51,259 nucleotides of DNA, from positions 1-51,259 of the forward strand of contig REGJ01000005.1 of NCBI GenBank assembly GCA_003702525.1. Reading direction: 5' to 3'. Numbering within the stretch: the stretch's first letter is position 1; each line of letters begins with the position of its first letter. A program made the translations under genes and the position numbers. This stretch comes from Candidatus Nitrosopumilus sp. (lineage in GTDB: Archaea > Thermoproteota > Nitrososphaeria > Nitrososphaerales > Nitrosopumilaceae). The notes beneath the pieces were generated by a model. It did no database searches. It had not been told where the DNA came from and saw only the letters and a program-made list of their open reading frames with translations. This document shows positions 9,892-17,893 of the stretch, in pieces.

Positions 9892-11505
9892 ATGCGATTT
9901 ATTCTAGGAATAACTCTAGTATTAACAGCTTTTGCACCATTTACATTCAATGACATCTTTGCTGATTCATTTAATGTGAGTTTTAGCAGGGACAGTTATC
10001 AAACTGGTGATACGATAGTAATTTCTGGTCAAATAATTGATTTTGGAATGCCTGTCATTGCTATGAGCATATTTGATCCTGACAAAAAAATTCTCTCTGC
10101 AAATAATTTGGAACTTTCATCTGATGGTAGTTTCTCAAAAATAATTCCATTGGAATCTCCATTTTATGAAACACCTGGAGACTATCTTATCAAATTAGAC
10201 TATGGTCAAGTAACTGAAGAACATAATTTTGTAATTGGCAGTAATGTTTCTGAACCTGAAATTACGTCTCAGGAGGAAATTATACCTGAAATTACGTCTC
10301 TTTATACTGAAAAAGACCATTACTTTGATGGTAATACAATCAAAATTTTTGGAACTGTATCTTCTTTAGATTCTCCTACTGTGCTAATTGGAGTTCATGA
10401 TCCTTTTGGTACTCCTGCTGGATTTTATTTCGGAAACATAAACAATGATTTAGAATTTTCTGCAAACTTTCTAGTCAAAGATGGCGTTAACTTTAAAGCT
10501 GAAGGAACTTATTTCATTAAAGCTCATTACTCTGAAACTAGTTTTGAACATTTCTTTGAATATTCTACAGAACCTTTTGCCGAAACACAAACAACTGAAG
10601 ACACAACACAAACAACTGAAAACACAACACAAACAACTGAAAACACAACACAAACAACTGAAAACACAACACAAACAACTGAAAACACAACACAAACAAC
10701 TGAAAACACAACACAAACAACTGAAAACACAACAACAATAGAACCTGTTAAAGAAACAATCGAAGAAAAAATAATTTCTCAAAATGAAAGCATAAATGGA
10801 AACACAGAAACCAAAATTAAAACAGAAATTATTTCAAAAGAAACTCAAACAAAAAATAATTCTGAAAATATTTTAGAAAATGAAGAATATGATAATCTTT
10901 CTGTAGAAGACATTGAACTTGGAAAATTATTAAATCAAATTAATCTTGATTGTGATTCTAGTACTTTTGTTGATACTATTTCTTACTATGATGGTATGGG
11001 TCCTGCGCTTTACAGATTATGTCAATTCGACAACTCTTTGAATTTTTTTAATGACTCTCTGATTAACGATCCTGATAATGTTGAAATTCTTGTCAACAAA
11101 GGTTCTACATTGGGAAAAGTTGGATTTGTTTCTGAAGCAATTGCCTACTATGATCATGCCATTGCTCTTGACCCTTACTACTTACCAGCAAAAAATAACA
11201 AGGCAAATGCCTTGGCAAATCTTGGAAATCTTGATGATGCTATTTTACTCTACAATGAAATTCTAGAAGAGAATCCCAATTACTATACTGCACGAACTAA
11301 TCTCAATACTGCATTATTACTAAAATCAGAAATTCCAGAAACTTCTGATGTGGTTGAAATCAATGAATCTCAAATTGAAACTTTGTTAAATGAAAAAACT
11401 TTACCTGAAAAAACAATTCAAAAAGAAAATAAAAACGAAACACAACCTGACTTTTTTGAAGAATTAACTCGTGCATTCTCATCTTTGTTTGGTTTTAATG
11501 AGTGA
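9892..11505 (+). CDS. Exported Ig-like/TPR protein with Thr/Asn-rich repeat linker
   Basis: The product of about 537 residues opens with a signal peptide (MRFILGITLVLTAFAPF). Two Ig-like domains of the kind seen in the PEFG protein at 1-802 follow (SFSRDSYQTGDTIVISG and TEKDHYFDGNTIKIFG). Next comes a seven-unit TTENTTQ repeat, an acidic linker, and C-terminal tetratricopeptide repeats (EILVNKGSTLGKVGFVSEAI, then NNKANALANLGNLDDAI). Each repeat unit from the second onward contains an N-T-T sequon. The ATG at 9892 is preferred over the GTG at 9877 because GGTG lies directly before it and the hydrophobic core is complete. It may be an extracellular scaffold; partners are unknown. Confidence 0.75.
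   Translation: MRFILGITLVLTAFAPFTFNDIFADSFNVSFSRDSYQTGDTIVISGQIIDFGMPVIAMSIFDPDKKILSANNLELSSDGSFSKIIPLESPFYETPGDYLIKLDYGQVTEEHNFVIGSNVSEPEITSQEEIIPEITSLYTEKDHYFDGNTIKIFGTVSSLDSPTVLIGVHDPFGTPAGFYFGNINNDLEFSANFLVKDGVNFKAEGTYFIKAHYSETSFEHFFEYSTEPFAETQTTEDTTQTTENTTQTTENTTQTTENTTQTTENTTQTTENTTQTTENTTTIEPVKETIEEKIISQNESINGNTETKIKTEIISKETQTKNNSENILENEEYDNLSVEDIELGKLLNQINLDCDSSTFVDTISYYDGMGPALYRLCQFDNSLNFFNDSLINDPDNVEILVNKGSTLGKVGFVSEAIAYYDHAIALDPYYLPAKNNKANALANLGNLDDAILLYNEILEENPNYYTARTNLNTALLLKSEIPETSDVVEINESQIETLLNEKTLPEKTIQKENKNETQPDFFEELTRAFSSLFGFNE
10591..10737 (+). repeat. 21-bp minisatellite inside a coding region, seven units
   Basis: Seven tandem units of 21 bases (ACAACTGAAAACACAACAC plus AA) encode TTENTTQ. 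The first unit differs by one base (Asp for Asn) and the last diverges at its 3' end. The middle units are identical at DNA level, which points to recent slippage or recombination. Unit length is a multiple of three, so copy-number change keeps the frame. Confidence 0.95.
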
Positions 11506-11541
11506 TCTTTGTTTTTTGGGTGCGTAATTTTTCCATAAACC

Positions 11542-11548
11542 TATAAAG
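11542..11548 (+). promoter_or_regulatory. TATA box of the rpl30e-nusA-rps12-rps7 operon
   Basis: TATAAAG lies 38 bases before the preferred rpl30e ATG. It would place the transcription start about 12 bases before that codon, with an AAGG element in the short leader. Confidence 0.5.
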
Positions 11549-11579
11549 CCCTGTTGCGACGATGCTCATAAGGAAAAAC

Positions 11580-11903
11580 ATGAGTAAGATACTTGAAAAA
11601 TCTTTGAAGGATGCCCGTAAAGAAGGTAAGTTAACAATGGGTACTAAACAAGTTTTGAACTCTGTAAAAAATTCCAAGCTAATTGTATTGTCTCAATCTG
11701 TAGAGAAAGAAATGATTGAGCAAATTGAAACAGACGCAAAAAAAGAAAAAATACCTTTAGTGAACTTCCAGGGAACTTCAGTCGCATTGGGTAGATTGTG
11801 TGGCTTACAATTTAGAATTTCAACAATTTCATTCACATCAATTGATGACGCAAACATCAAATCAATTTTAAAAGATACAGAAGCTGAGGAAAAAAATGAT
11901 TAG
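11580..11903 (+). CDS. rpl30e: Large-subunit ribosomal protein eL30 (L30e)
   Basis: The 107-residue protein belongs to the L30e/L7Ae fold. Recognisable stretches are KDARKEGKLTMGTKQVLNSV, KLIVLSQSVEKE, IPLVNFQGTSVALGRLCG and FRISTISF. It binds 23S rRNA. The ATG at 11580 is preferred over 11562 because AAGG sits before it and the family usually begins with a short helix. Its place before nusA, rps12 and rps7 is the classic archaeal order. Confidence 0.92.
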   Translation: MSKILEKSLKDARKEGKLTMGTKQVLNSVKNSKLIVLSQSVEKEMIEQIETDAKKEKIPLVNFQGTSVALGRLCGLQFRISTISFTSIDDANIKSILKDTEAEEKND

Positions 11904-11957
11904 AAACACTATTGAAAGTTTAAATGAGACATTTTTTGTTTGGAGGCATTAAGAATT

Positions 11958-12422
11958 ATGACACAATCAATCAAACTAACAACGGATCAAATGAGAATGA
12001 TGTCTTTGTTCCAAAACGTTACAGGTGCAACAGCACGTGATTGTGTAGAAGATGAAAAACAAGATAGAGTAATTTTTGTAGTAAACACAGGAAAGATGGG
12101 CCTTGCAATTGGCAAGGGTGGAATGCATATCAAATCATTGCAAAACATTGTAAAAAGAAATGTTGAACTCGTAGAATTTGACGAAGATCCAGCAAAATTT
12201 TTGTCCAATTTGCTTAATTCTAAACTAGTATCTGAAGTAAAAATAAATACACGAGCAGACGGGACAAAACAGGCAATTGTTATGGTGGACCCAAGAAAGA
12301 AAGGAATTGTTGTTGGAAGAGAGGGCAGAAATGCTGAGAAGGCAAGAATGCTTGCAAAACGATATTTTGATATTACTAGTGTCTTGATTAACAGTCCTGA
12401 AAGACAAACTTTGGAGATGTAG
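11958..12422 (+). CDS. nusA: NusA-like KH-domain transcription factor
   Basis: The 154-residue product consists of two KH domains and lacks the N-terminal and S1 domains of bacterial NusA, as is normal in archaea. The GxxG loops are visible as GLAIGKGGMHI and GIVVGREGRN. The role is RNA binding linked to transcription elongation or termination. A strong GGAGG at 11942-11946 precedes the ATG at 11958. An in-frame TTG at 11940 overlaps the GGAGG and is therefore unlikely. The stop is four bases before rps12. Confidence 0.9.
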   Translation: MTQSIKLTTDQMRMMSLFQNVTGATARDCVEDEKQDRVIFVVNTGKMGLAIGKGGMHIKSLQNIVKRNVELVEFDEDPAKFLSNLLNSKLVSEVKINTRADGTKQAIVMVDPRKKGIVVGREGRNAEKARMLAKRYFDITSVLINSPERQTLEM

Positions 12423-12425
12423 AGT

Positions 12426-12863
12426 ATGAGAAAATCACCACTTGGATTATTTGCAGGCAGAGTTCTAACTACTAAAAAGAAAAGACAGAGATGGGCAATC
12501 TCTACTTACAAGAGAAGAGAATTGGGTATTGATAAAAAAGCAGACCCACTTGGTGGTGCTCCCCAAGCAAGAGGTATAGTTTTGGAAAAAGTTGGTGTTG
12601 CAGCAAAACAACCAAACTCTGCAATTAGAAAATGTGTTCGTGTTCAACTAATTAAAAATGGTAAAACAGTTACAGCATTCTTGCCAAGAGACGGTGCAAT
12701 GAACTTTATTGATGAACACGATGAAGTTCACATTCAAGGAATGGGTGCAACTCAAGGTGGTGCAATGGGAGATATTCCTGGTGTTAGATTCAAAGTATTC
12801 AAAGTAAATGGTACTTCACTTCATGAATTAGTAATTGGAAAGAAGGAGAAACCAAGGAGATAG
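12426..12863 (+). CDS. rps12: Small-subunit ribosomal protein uS12
   Basis: The 145-residue protein is the archaeal/eukaryotic form of S12 (S23e). It shows [18 protein letters not shown], the highly conserved [20 protein letters not shown] and [19 protein letters not shown]12 sits at the decoding centre. It is followed two bases later by rps7. Confidence 0.97.
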   Translation: MRKSPLGLFAGRVLTTKKKRQRWAISTYKRRELGIDKKADPLGGAPQARGIVLEKVGVAAKQPNSAIRKCVRVQLIKNGKTVTAFLPRDGAMNFIDEHDEVHIQGMGATQGGAMGDIPGVRFKVFKVNGTSLHELVIGKKEKPRR

Positions 12864-12865
12864 AA

Positions 12866-13465
12866 ATGGCACAAACAAAAAACTTGTTACTATTTAGAAA
12901 ATGGGATTTGTCTGACATTGAAGTCAAAGACCCAGGTCTTAAAACTGCAATTTCTCTAAGAAAACAAATTCTACCATACACTTTTGGTCGTTCTGCACTC
13001 AAAAGATTCAACAAAGCAGATGTCAACATTGTTGAGAGACTAATCAACAAGACAATGCACTTTGGTAAAAAATATGCAAAGAACACTGGTAGAATGACTG
13101 GAAAGAAAACCAAAGTTCTCAATACCGTTAGAACAGCATTTACCATTATCGAACTAAAAACTGGCAAAAATCCAGTAGAGGTGCTAGTTAGAGCAGTTGA
13201 AAATTCAGCTCCTAATGAGGATACAACTAGAATTGTTTACGGTGGTACTGTTTATCACGTATCAGTTGATGTTGCACCAATCAGAAGAGTTGACTTAGCT
13301 TTAAGATTCATTGCTGATGCAATCAAAGAATCAACATTCTCCAATCCAAAACCAATCGAAGAACACATGGCAGAACAACTAATCTTGGCTGCAGGCAACG
13401 ATCCTAATGCTCCTTCTGTAAAGAAGAAGAATGAGCTAGAAAGAATCGCACAAGCATCCAGATAG
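12866..13465 (+). CDS. rps7: Small-subunit ribosomal protein uS7
   Basis: The 199-residue product is archaeal S7, an assembly protein of the small-subunit head. Landmarks are LNTVRTAFTIIELKTGKNPV, RAVENSAPNEDTTRIVYGG and PIRRVDLALRFIADAI. It is the last gene of the operon. Elongation-factor genes often follow S7 in archaea, but here a tRNA on the opposite strand follows. Confidence 0.96.
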   Translation: MAQTKNLLLFRKWDLSDIEVKDPGLKTAISLRKQILPYTFGRSALKRFNKADVNIVERLINKTMHFGKKYAKNTGRMTGKKTKVLNTVRTAFTIIELKTGKNPVEVLVRAVENSAPNEDTTRIVYGGTVYHVSVDVAPIRRVDLALRFIADAIKESTFSNPKPIEEHMAEQLILAAGNDPNAPSVKKKNELERIAQASR

Positions 13466-13486
13466 AACTTTTAGAAATTATTCCAG

Positions 13487-13577
13487 TAGCCCGAGGCAGA
13501 TTCGAACTGCCGTCTCCGCCTATATCCACTTTGTGAGATCCAGAGGGCAGAATCCTTGACCGCTAGACTATCGGGCT
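13487..13577 (-). tRNA. tRNA-Gln(CTG) with an 18-nt intron
   Basis: The minus strand folds into a complete tRNA. The acceptor stem is AGCCCGA with TCGGGCT and discriminator A at 13487. The anticodon stem is CTGCC with GGCGG, and the T arm is GGCAG-TTCGAAT-CTGCC. The spliced anticodon loop is CTCTGGA, giving anticodon CTG for glutamine; the AGCCCG start is typical of archaeal tRNA-Gln. An 18-base insert at 13522-13539 sits at canonical position 37/38 and forms a small hairpin (CAC-AAA-GTG), so it is read as an intron for the tRNA endonuclease. CCA is not encoded. Confidence 0.9.
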
Positions 13578-13623
13578 ACTTGAAAGAAATTTTGAATGTT
13601 TAGAATATAATCATTTGTTGTAA

Positions 13624-13953
13624 TTACTTTAGTCTAACTTCTCTAATTGCAGTTGCGTAATCACACTCTGCTCTTAATCTCATGTAAGGAATCAATTTGT
13701 AATGTATAGAGTATATTGCTCCTTCTTTGAGTATGATTCCTTTTTGTTGTAGTGATGCTAATCCTCGTGATGGAACATTAATTGAGAGATTGTATTTTTG
13801 ACAAATTTTATCGCGTTTGTCTTGGAATTGTTTTAGAGAAAACACAACATCGTTTTGTTCTAAAATTAAAGGCCAAATTATTTCTGACCAGACAAATCTT
13901 CTGTTTTCAGTAGCTGAAGCATATTTGCCTTTTTCACTCAACATTAATAACAT
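13624..13953 (-). CDS. Conserved-looking hypothetical protein (winged-helix possible)
   Basis: The product is about 109 residues from the ATG at 13953; the ATG at 13944 is an alternative. The pattern of alternating helices, a basic middle part and a short GIILKEGAIYSIHYKLIPYM strand-like end could fit a winged-helix DNA-binding fold, but no signature motif is visible, so this is only a suggestion. It is divergent from the gene at 13976, with only 22 bases between start codons, so each promoter must lie in or next to the other gene. Confidence 0.55.
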   Translation of the reverse strand: MLLMLSEKGKYASATENRRFVWSEIIWPLILEQNDVVFSLKQFQDKRDKICQKYNLSINVPSRGLASLQQKGIILKEGAIYSIHYKLIPYMRLRAECDYATAIREVRLK

Positions 13954-13975
13954 CTGCAAATGATGTTATAACTTA

Positions 13976-14680
13976 TTGTCCCAAAAGGAGATTGAAGAAT
14001 CACTAGATTTACTTCAAAAAGATTGGGACGTTGACCCAATACTTCGAAACTTTATGCTGGGAAAAATTGCTGATGTGTCTGATAGGCCAATCAAAGTAAA
14101 AGATGTCGTGTTTCATGTACCTTATTTGAATTCTGAAAAAAAATTTATTTTGTGGAAATGCTTTTGGCCTGACTGTCACAATTGTTGTGATAGACAAGGA
14201 AGACTGCCACTTACTTCTGATGACTTAATTACAATTGGCAAGGGTTTGAAATATCAAAAACCATCCGAGTTTATCAAAAATGAAACTCTTACCGTAACTT
14301 ATTCTGAACCTGGTCCATCTGGACAAATGACTACAATGACCACAATCAATCTCAAAAGAAAGATAGATGAGACTGAAGCAGATGATGGTACTCACATCTC
14401 CTGTAGGTTCCTAAATGATGAAGGCGGTTGTTCCATGCATCCAGATAGACCTGGAGTGTGTTACTTGTATCCATTTTCTAGCTGGCTTGAAAATGAGAAA
14501 GGCAAACCACGTGTTCATGCTACATACCAATTCACTGGTGACTGTCCAGGATTTTACTTGGCTGAAGACTTGGAATCTATGAAAGAAGAATTCAAAGAAT
14601 ATTCAAAGATAATTTATGATTACAACATGGCATCAAACAGAACAAACAGAGAAGGTTTTGGTTCTGTGAGTTTTAGTTAG
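13976..14680 (+). CDS. YkgJ-type cysteine-cluster (CxxxxCxxCC-like) protein
   Basis: The 234-residue protein has the cysteine pattern of the zinc/iron-chelating family once called UPF0153: CFWPDCHNCCDRQGRLPLT, then CRFLNDEGGCSMHPDRPGVC followed by YLYPF. These cysteines are thought to bind a metal or Fe-S cluster; the cellular role is not known. The start is TTG; an in-frame stop lies 15 bases upstream, so no longer form is possible. Its stop codon overlaps that of the convergent gene at 14677 by four bases. Confidence 0.75.
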   Translation: MSQKEIEESLDLLQKDWDVDPILRNFMLGKIADVSDRPIKVKDVVFHVPYLNSEKKFILWKCFWPDCHNCCDRQGRLPLTSDDLITIGKGLKYQKPSEFIKNETLTVTYSEPGPSGQMTTMTTINLKRKIDETEADDGTHISCRFLNDEGGCSMHPDRPGVCYLYPFSSWLENEKGKPRVHATYQFTGDCPGFYLAEDLESMKEEFKEYSKIIYDYNMASNRTNREGFGSVSFS

Positions 14681-15690
14681 GCTTTTGCAACTTTCATCAA
14701 GTCAGCAATCTTGATATCCATTCCAAATCTATCTTCGTTCTTTTTCATGTAACGGAAGATTGCTAAAAAGTCTGGTAGTGATTTGAAGAAATTGAAATCT
14801 TTTTTGATTTTAGCTCTAACAAAATTGAAAACTTTGGCATACACTTTGTAGTGTTCTTCAACTGCCTTTTCATATGCTTTAACATCATGCATATTCTCTA
14901 AGAATAACTCTACACATTGCATTGATGGGATGATTCCTTCGCCTAATAATGCATAGACTGTTCCAATTGATTCTCCAACTCCTACAACTTTTCCTGAATA
15001 GTATGGCTTGCATCTATCAGGAGTTGCTAATCTAATTGGTCTTCCTTTTGTCTTGAGAACTTTACCACCATGTTTTTTCAAGAAATCATCTGTTGCCTTG
15101 ATGTGTTGTTTATTGTAATCTCCTGCACCAATATGTGCCCATTTCTCACCTAGTGGGAAATACCAGAAATATCCTGACATTCCAGGAAATGGTTCAATGT
15201 AAAAGTCATCATATGGAACTCCATTTTCATATTCAACTTTGTATTCATATGTTGGCAAAAAGAAATCTTCCTTTAGCTTTGGCAGGAACACTCTATGGAA
15301 TCCAGTACAATCAACTATCATGTCGTACTCTTTTTCTAGTTCTTCAAGTGTTGGTGGTTTACCATAGATAATTTTAGAATCTTTAATGAAATCTTTGATT
15401 AATGCTAATTTGTCATATGTACAGAGACCTTTTAGACCAATGTCAAACTTTACATCATTATTCATCTTTACATGCATATTTTTTCCATCATGAATTAGAA
15501 AGTCGTTAAAATCTCTGCCTGTTTTTTTACAGTATTCGGTAAGTATTGGCTTGATTGTTCCCCAAGCGCAAATAGAGTCATGTCTTTCCTTTGGATTCAA
15601 CTCATACCCTGTTACATCATGTTCAGAGTCTTTGAGTCTAGCCATAAGGTAGGAACCTGCTACTCCCATTCCCATTACCGCAATTTTCAA
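14677..15690 (-). CDS. Geranylgeranyl reductase-family flavoprotein
   Basis: The 337-residue product begins with an FAD-binding Rossmann motif (MKIAVMGMGVAGSYLMARL). It also has YDMIVDCTGFHR and a late FAD contact region (SGKVVGVGESIGTVYALLGEGI). This layout matches the geranylgeranyl reductase / digeranylgeranylglycerophospholipid reductase family, which saturates isoprenoid chains of archaeal lipids or quinones. The exact substrate cannot be read from sequence. It is transcribed away from the structured intergenic region at 15691-15990. Confidence 0.7.
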   Translation of the reverse strand: MKIAVMGMGVAGSYLMARLKDSEHDVTGYELNPKERHDSICAWGTIKPILTEYCKKTGRDFNDFLIHDGKNMHVKMNNDVKFDIGLKGLCTYDKLALIKDFIKDSKIIYGKPPTLEELEKEYDMIVDCTGFHRVFLPKLKEDFFLPTYEYKVEYENGVPYDDFYIEPFPGMSGYFWYFPLGEKWAHIGAGDYNKQHIKATDDFLKKHGGKVLKTKGRPIRLATPDRCKPYYSGKVVGVGESIGTVYALLGEGIIPSMQCVELFLENMHDVKAYEKAVEEHYKVYAKVFNFVRAKIKKDFNFFKSLPDFLAIFRYMKKNEDRFGMDIKIADLMKVAKA

Positions 15691-15747
15691 GATATTTTGT
15701 GAATCTCGGGGGTGTAATAAATAGACTATCTGAATTTGTTCAGGTCA

Positions 15748-15766
15748 TTTACCACTAGTAGAAATT
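15748..15766 (+). repeat. Copy 1 of a shared 19-bp intergenic motif
   Basis: TTTACCACTAGTAGAAATT occurs here and identically at 21992-22010. A third site at 22242-22252 matches the first 11 bases. All three sites are outside genes. Function unknown. Confidence 0.6.
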
Positions 15767-15847
15767 GTCAGTACTGGTTAAATATCAAATTCACATAATC
15801 TGTTTAAGAAAAGACAAGTCTGTCGTCTGTAAACAATCGTTTCAGGC

Positions 15848-15896
15848 CTTAAGATGAAATCACTGTCATCAGAGGACAACCGTTTCTGATCTTAAG
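15848..15896 (+). other. Intergenic inverted-repeat structure, possible ncRNA or regulatory site
   Basis: The 300-bp gap 15691-15990 between two divergent genes has no ORF. Its most ordered part is an outer stem (CTTAAG 15848-15853 with CTTAAG 15891-15896) and a directly stacked inner stem (ATCAGA 15868-15873 with TCTGAT 15885-15890), around an 11-base loop. A 14-base bulge lies on the 5' side. Smaller inverted repeats lie on both sides (GACA-AGTC-TGTC near 15815; AAGAC/GTCTT near 15915). It could be a small RNA or a regulator site for either flanking gene. The sequence does not decide which. Confidence 0.35.
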
Positions 15897-15990
15897 TGAT
15901 TAGAGATGTCATCAAGACACTTTTGGTCTTGGTCTTAATCTCGATTGTCTTTTCGTTTAATTTATTTTAGATTAATTTTGAATTAATTCC

Positions 15991-16593
15991 ATGGATGTTT
16001 ACGAAGCAGTCTCAACACGACGTGCAATCAAAAAATTTGATCCTAATCACAAAATGAGTTCTGATGATATCAAAAAACTCATGGAGCATGTTATACTATC
16101 TCCTACAAGTTACAACCAACAAAACTGGAGATTTGTTTATGTCACTAATCAGGACGTAAAAGAGAAAATTTCAGAAGCTGCTCGTGGACAAGCTCAGCCA
16201 AGAGATGGCTCTTTGGTTGTTGTATTATGTGGTGATATGACTGCATGGAAGACTGAACCGTTACGCTACTGGAAGAATCATCCAACAGAAAAACAAGAAC
16301 TAGTAAAAGCCAGCCTTGAGAGAAAATATTCCACTGATGAGCAAGCTCAAAGAGATGAGGCAATCCGCTCTTGTGGCATGGCAGCTCAAACCATAATGCT
16401 TGCAGCTCGTGACATGGGACTTGATTCATGTCCGATGGTGGGCTTTGAGTATGATGAATTGGCCAAAGTAATCAATCTACCAGATAATCATCTAATTGTA
16501 ATGATGGTTGTAGTTGGTAAACGTGCCGAAGATGCAGCACAACGTGGTGGTCAACTACCTTTGAATGAAGTAGCATTTGAGAATAGTTTCTAG
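15991..16593 (+). CDS. Nitroreductase-family FMN oxidoreductase
   Basis: The 200-residue protein has the family start (VYEAVSTRRAIKKFDPNHKMSS) with the FMN-phosphate-binding STRRAIKKF segment. It continues with LSPTSYNQQNWRFVYV and the later AAQTIMLAARDMGLDSCPMVGF and VVVGKR segments. Such enzymes use NAD(P)H and FMN to reduce nitro-compounds, quinones or flavins. The natural substrate is unknown. An AT-rich TATA-like stretch 25-30 bases upstream (15957-15969) fits leaderless transcription. Confidence 0.88.
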   Translation: MDVYEAVSTRRAIKKFDPNHKMSSDDIKKLMEHVILSPTSYNQQNWRFVYVTNQDVKEKISEAARGQAQPRDGSLVVVLCGDMTAWKTEPLRYWKNHPTEKQELVKASLERKYSTDEQAQRDEAIRSCGMAAQTIMLAARDMGLDSCPMVGFEYDELAKVINLPDNHLIVMMVVVGKRAEDAAQRGGQLPLNEVAFENSF

Positions 16594-16625
16594 ATATTCT
16601 TAATTGAGAGAAATACGAAATAATT

Positions 16626-17753
16626 TTGTTGAAAATTGTTTTAATTGTTGTAATCGCATTTGTTTTACTAGTACCTGTTCCTATCTTTGCACCATCTCAT
16701 CCTGAATATTCTGGGCATCATGGAATGATGAATGAAATGAGGCATCACAAATCCTACATGGGAATGTGTGCTCCTGGATTTGCATCTTTAGATGGAATGT
16801 GTGTTTTAGATGATAGATGTGGCCCCGGTGCATATGCAGGGCGATTATGTATGATGGATGGGGTAATCAAAGAATATCTTCGACCACTCCATCAAAAACA
16901 TGCTGGACTTTCAGCTGATAATGTAATTTGTCTTGAGGGAAAACAGTTGATGTTCAAACATGATGCAACTCCAGCTTGTGTCAATGAGAAATCTGTTGAA
17001 AAACTAAAACAACGTGGTTGGCATTCTGAAAAACCACCAGTTGCATGTACTATGGAGTATAATCCTGTATGTGGAGTTGATGGTATAACTTATGGTAATC
17101 TTTGTGGTTTGAATGCAGAACACATGGCAATGAAGCATCGTGGTGAATGTTATGATGAGCCAAGAGTTCCTGAATTTAGAAATTTTGCAAATCCCGGTGA
17201 TTGCAAAGGATATGCTGAATGTCTATCTGGATATGTAACAAAGATAGTTGATGGTGATACAATTCATGTTGATGGAAAATCAATTAGATTTGCCTTGGCA
17301 TCTGCTCCTGAGATACATGAAGTAAATGGACCTGAAGCTCGTGCATTAATACAGACAATATGTCCTGTTGACTCTTTTGTGTTAGTTGATGAAGATGACA
17401 AACAGACTGAAGGGAGTCATGGAAGAATGCTTGGTACAATCTACTGTAATGGATTGTCTCTTAATCAGGAATTGTTAGACTCTGGATTGGGATATCTTAG
17501 TTCAGAGTTTTGTGAAAAATCAGAGTTTGAGCATTATGGTTGGGCTCAAAAACATGGATGTCAACACATTCCTGCATCTACTCCTACTCTAGAAGACAAA
17601 ACTAATTGTGATGCGTCATACCCTGACTTTTGTATTCCATCACCTCCTCCCGACTTGAATTGTGTGGATGTTGTTCACAAGAAATTTACCGTTTTGCCAC
17701 CTGATCCTCACAACTTTGATGGGGATAATGATGGAATTGGATGTGAATCCTAA
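16626..17753 (+). CDS. Secreted Kazal-like / thermonuclease-like / Excalibur-like protein
   Basis: The 375-residue modular protein has a signal peptide (1-21). A Cys-rich CGPGAYAGRLCMMDG region follows (48-79), then a DNVICLEGKQLMF module (99-132). A short Kazal-type domain sits at 141-175 (NPVCGVDGITYGNLC). A staphylococcal-nuclease-like domain follows (about 202-312: IVDGDTIHV, HGRMLGTIYC), and the end is an Excalibur-like DGDNDGIGC motif. In the nuclease domain, equivalents of Asp21, Arg35, Glu43 and Arg87 are present, but Asp40-Thr41 are Ser226-Ala227, so activity is uncertain. The Kazal domain shows four of six cysteines, missing one bonded pair (C1/C5). TTG starts at 16626 or 16629; a CTTAAT box at 16599 favours 16629. 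Confidence 0.8.
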   Translation: MLKIVLIVVIAFVLLVPVPIFAPSHPEYSGHHGMMNEMRHHKSYMGMCAPGFASLDGMCVLDDRCGPGAYAGRLCMMDGVIKEYLRPLHQKHAGLSADNVICLEGKQLMFKHDATPACVNEKSVEKLKQRGWHSEKPPVACTMEYNPVCGVDGITYGNLCGLNAEHMAMKHRGECYDEPRVPEFRNFANPGDCKGYAECLSGYVTKIVDGDTIHVDGKSIRFALASAPEIHEVNGPEARALIQTICPVDSFVLVDEDDKQTEGSHGRMLGTIYCNGLSLNQELLDSGLGYLSSEFCEKSEFEHYGWAQKHGCQHIPASTPTLEDKTNCDASYPDFCIPSPPPDLNCVDVVHKKFTVLPPDPHNFDGDNDGIGCES

Positions 17754-17785
17754 ACCCTAAATTCTGTGATATAGTAAATTATTCA

Positions 17786-17893
17786 TTGAGTTACAGAACT
17801 GCGGTTTTTTCTAAGAAAGAACTTGGAATAATTATTGGTGTGTCAACTGTAGTTTCTATAGCATTGTATGTGGCTTATATCTCAGGACGATGA
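17786..17893 (+). CDS. 35-residue single-helix membrane microprotein
   Basis: From a TTG start the product has a basic N-terminus (SYRTAVFSKKELG), one hydrophobic helix (IIIGVSTVVSIALYVAYI) and a short SGR tail. Its TGA stop overlaps the ATG of the next gene (ATGA at 17890-17893), which suggests translational coupling. A CTAAATT box lies 29 bases upstream. No family recognised. Confidence 0.55.
   Translation: MSYRTAVFSKKELGIIIGVSTVVSIALYVAYISGR

Noticed and set aside
10471-10782. Minus-strand ORF rich in CVFSCLC repeats
   Set aside because: It is the antisense reading of the TTENTTQ minisatellite in the real plus-strand gene.
15848-15896. Box C/D sRNA reading of the inverted-repeat region
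   Set aside because: An AAGATGA and a CTGA are present, but there are no clear D' and C' boxes and the guide spacing is wrong.
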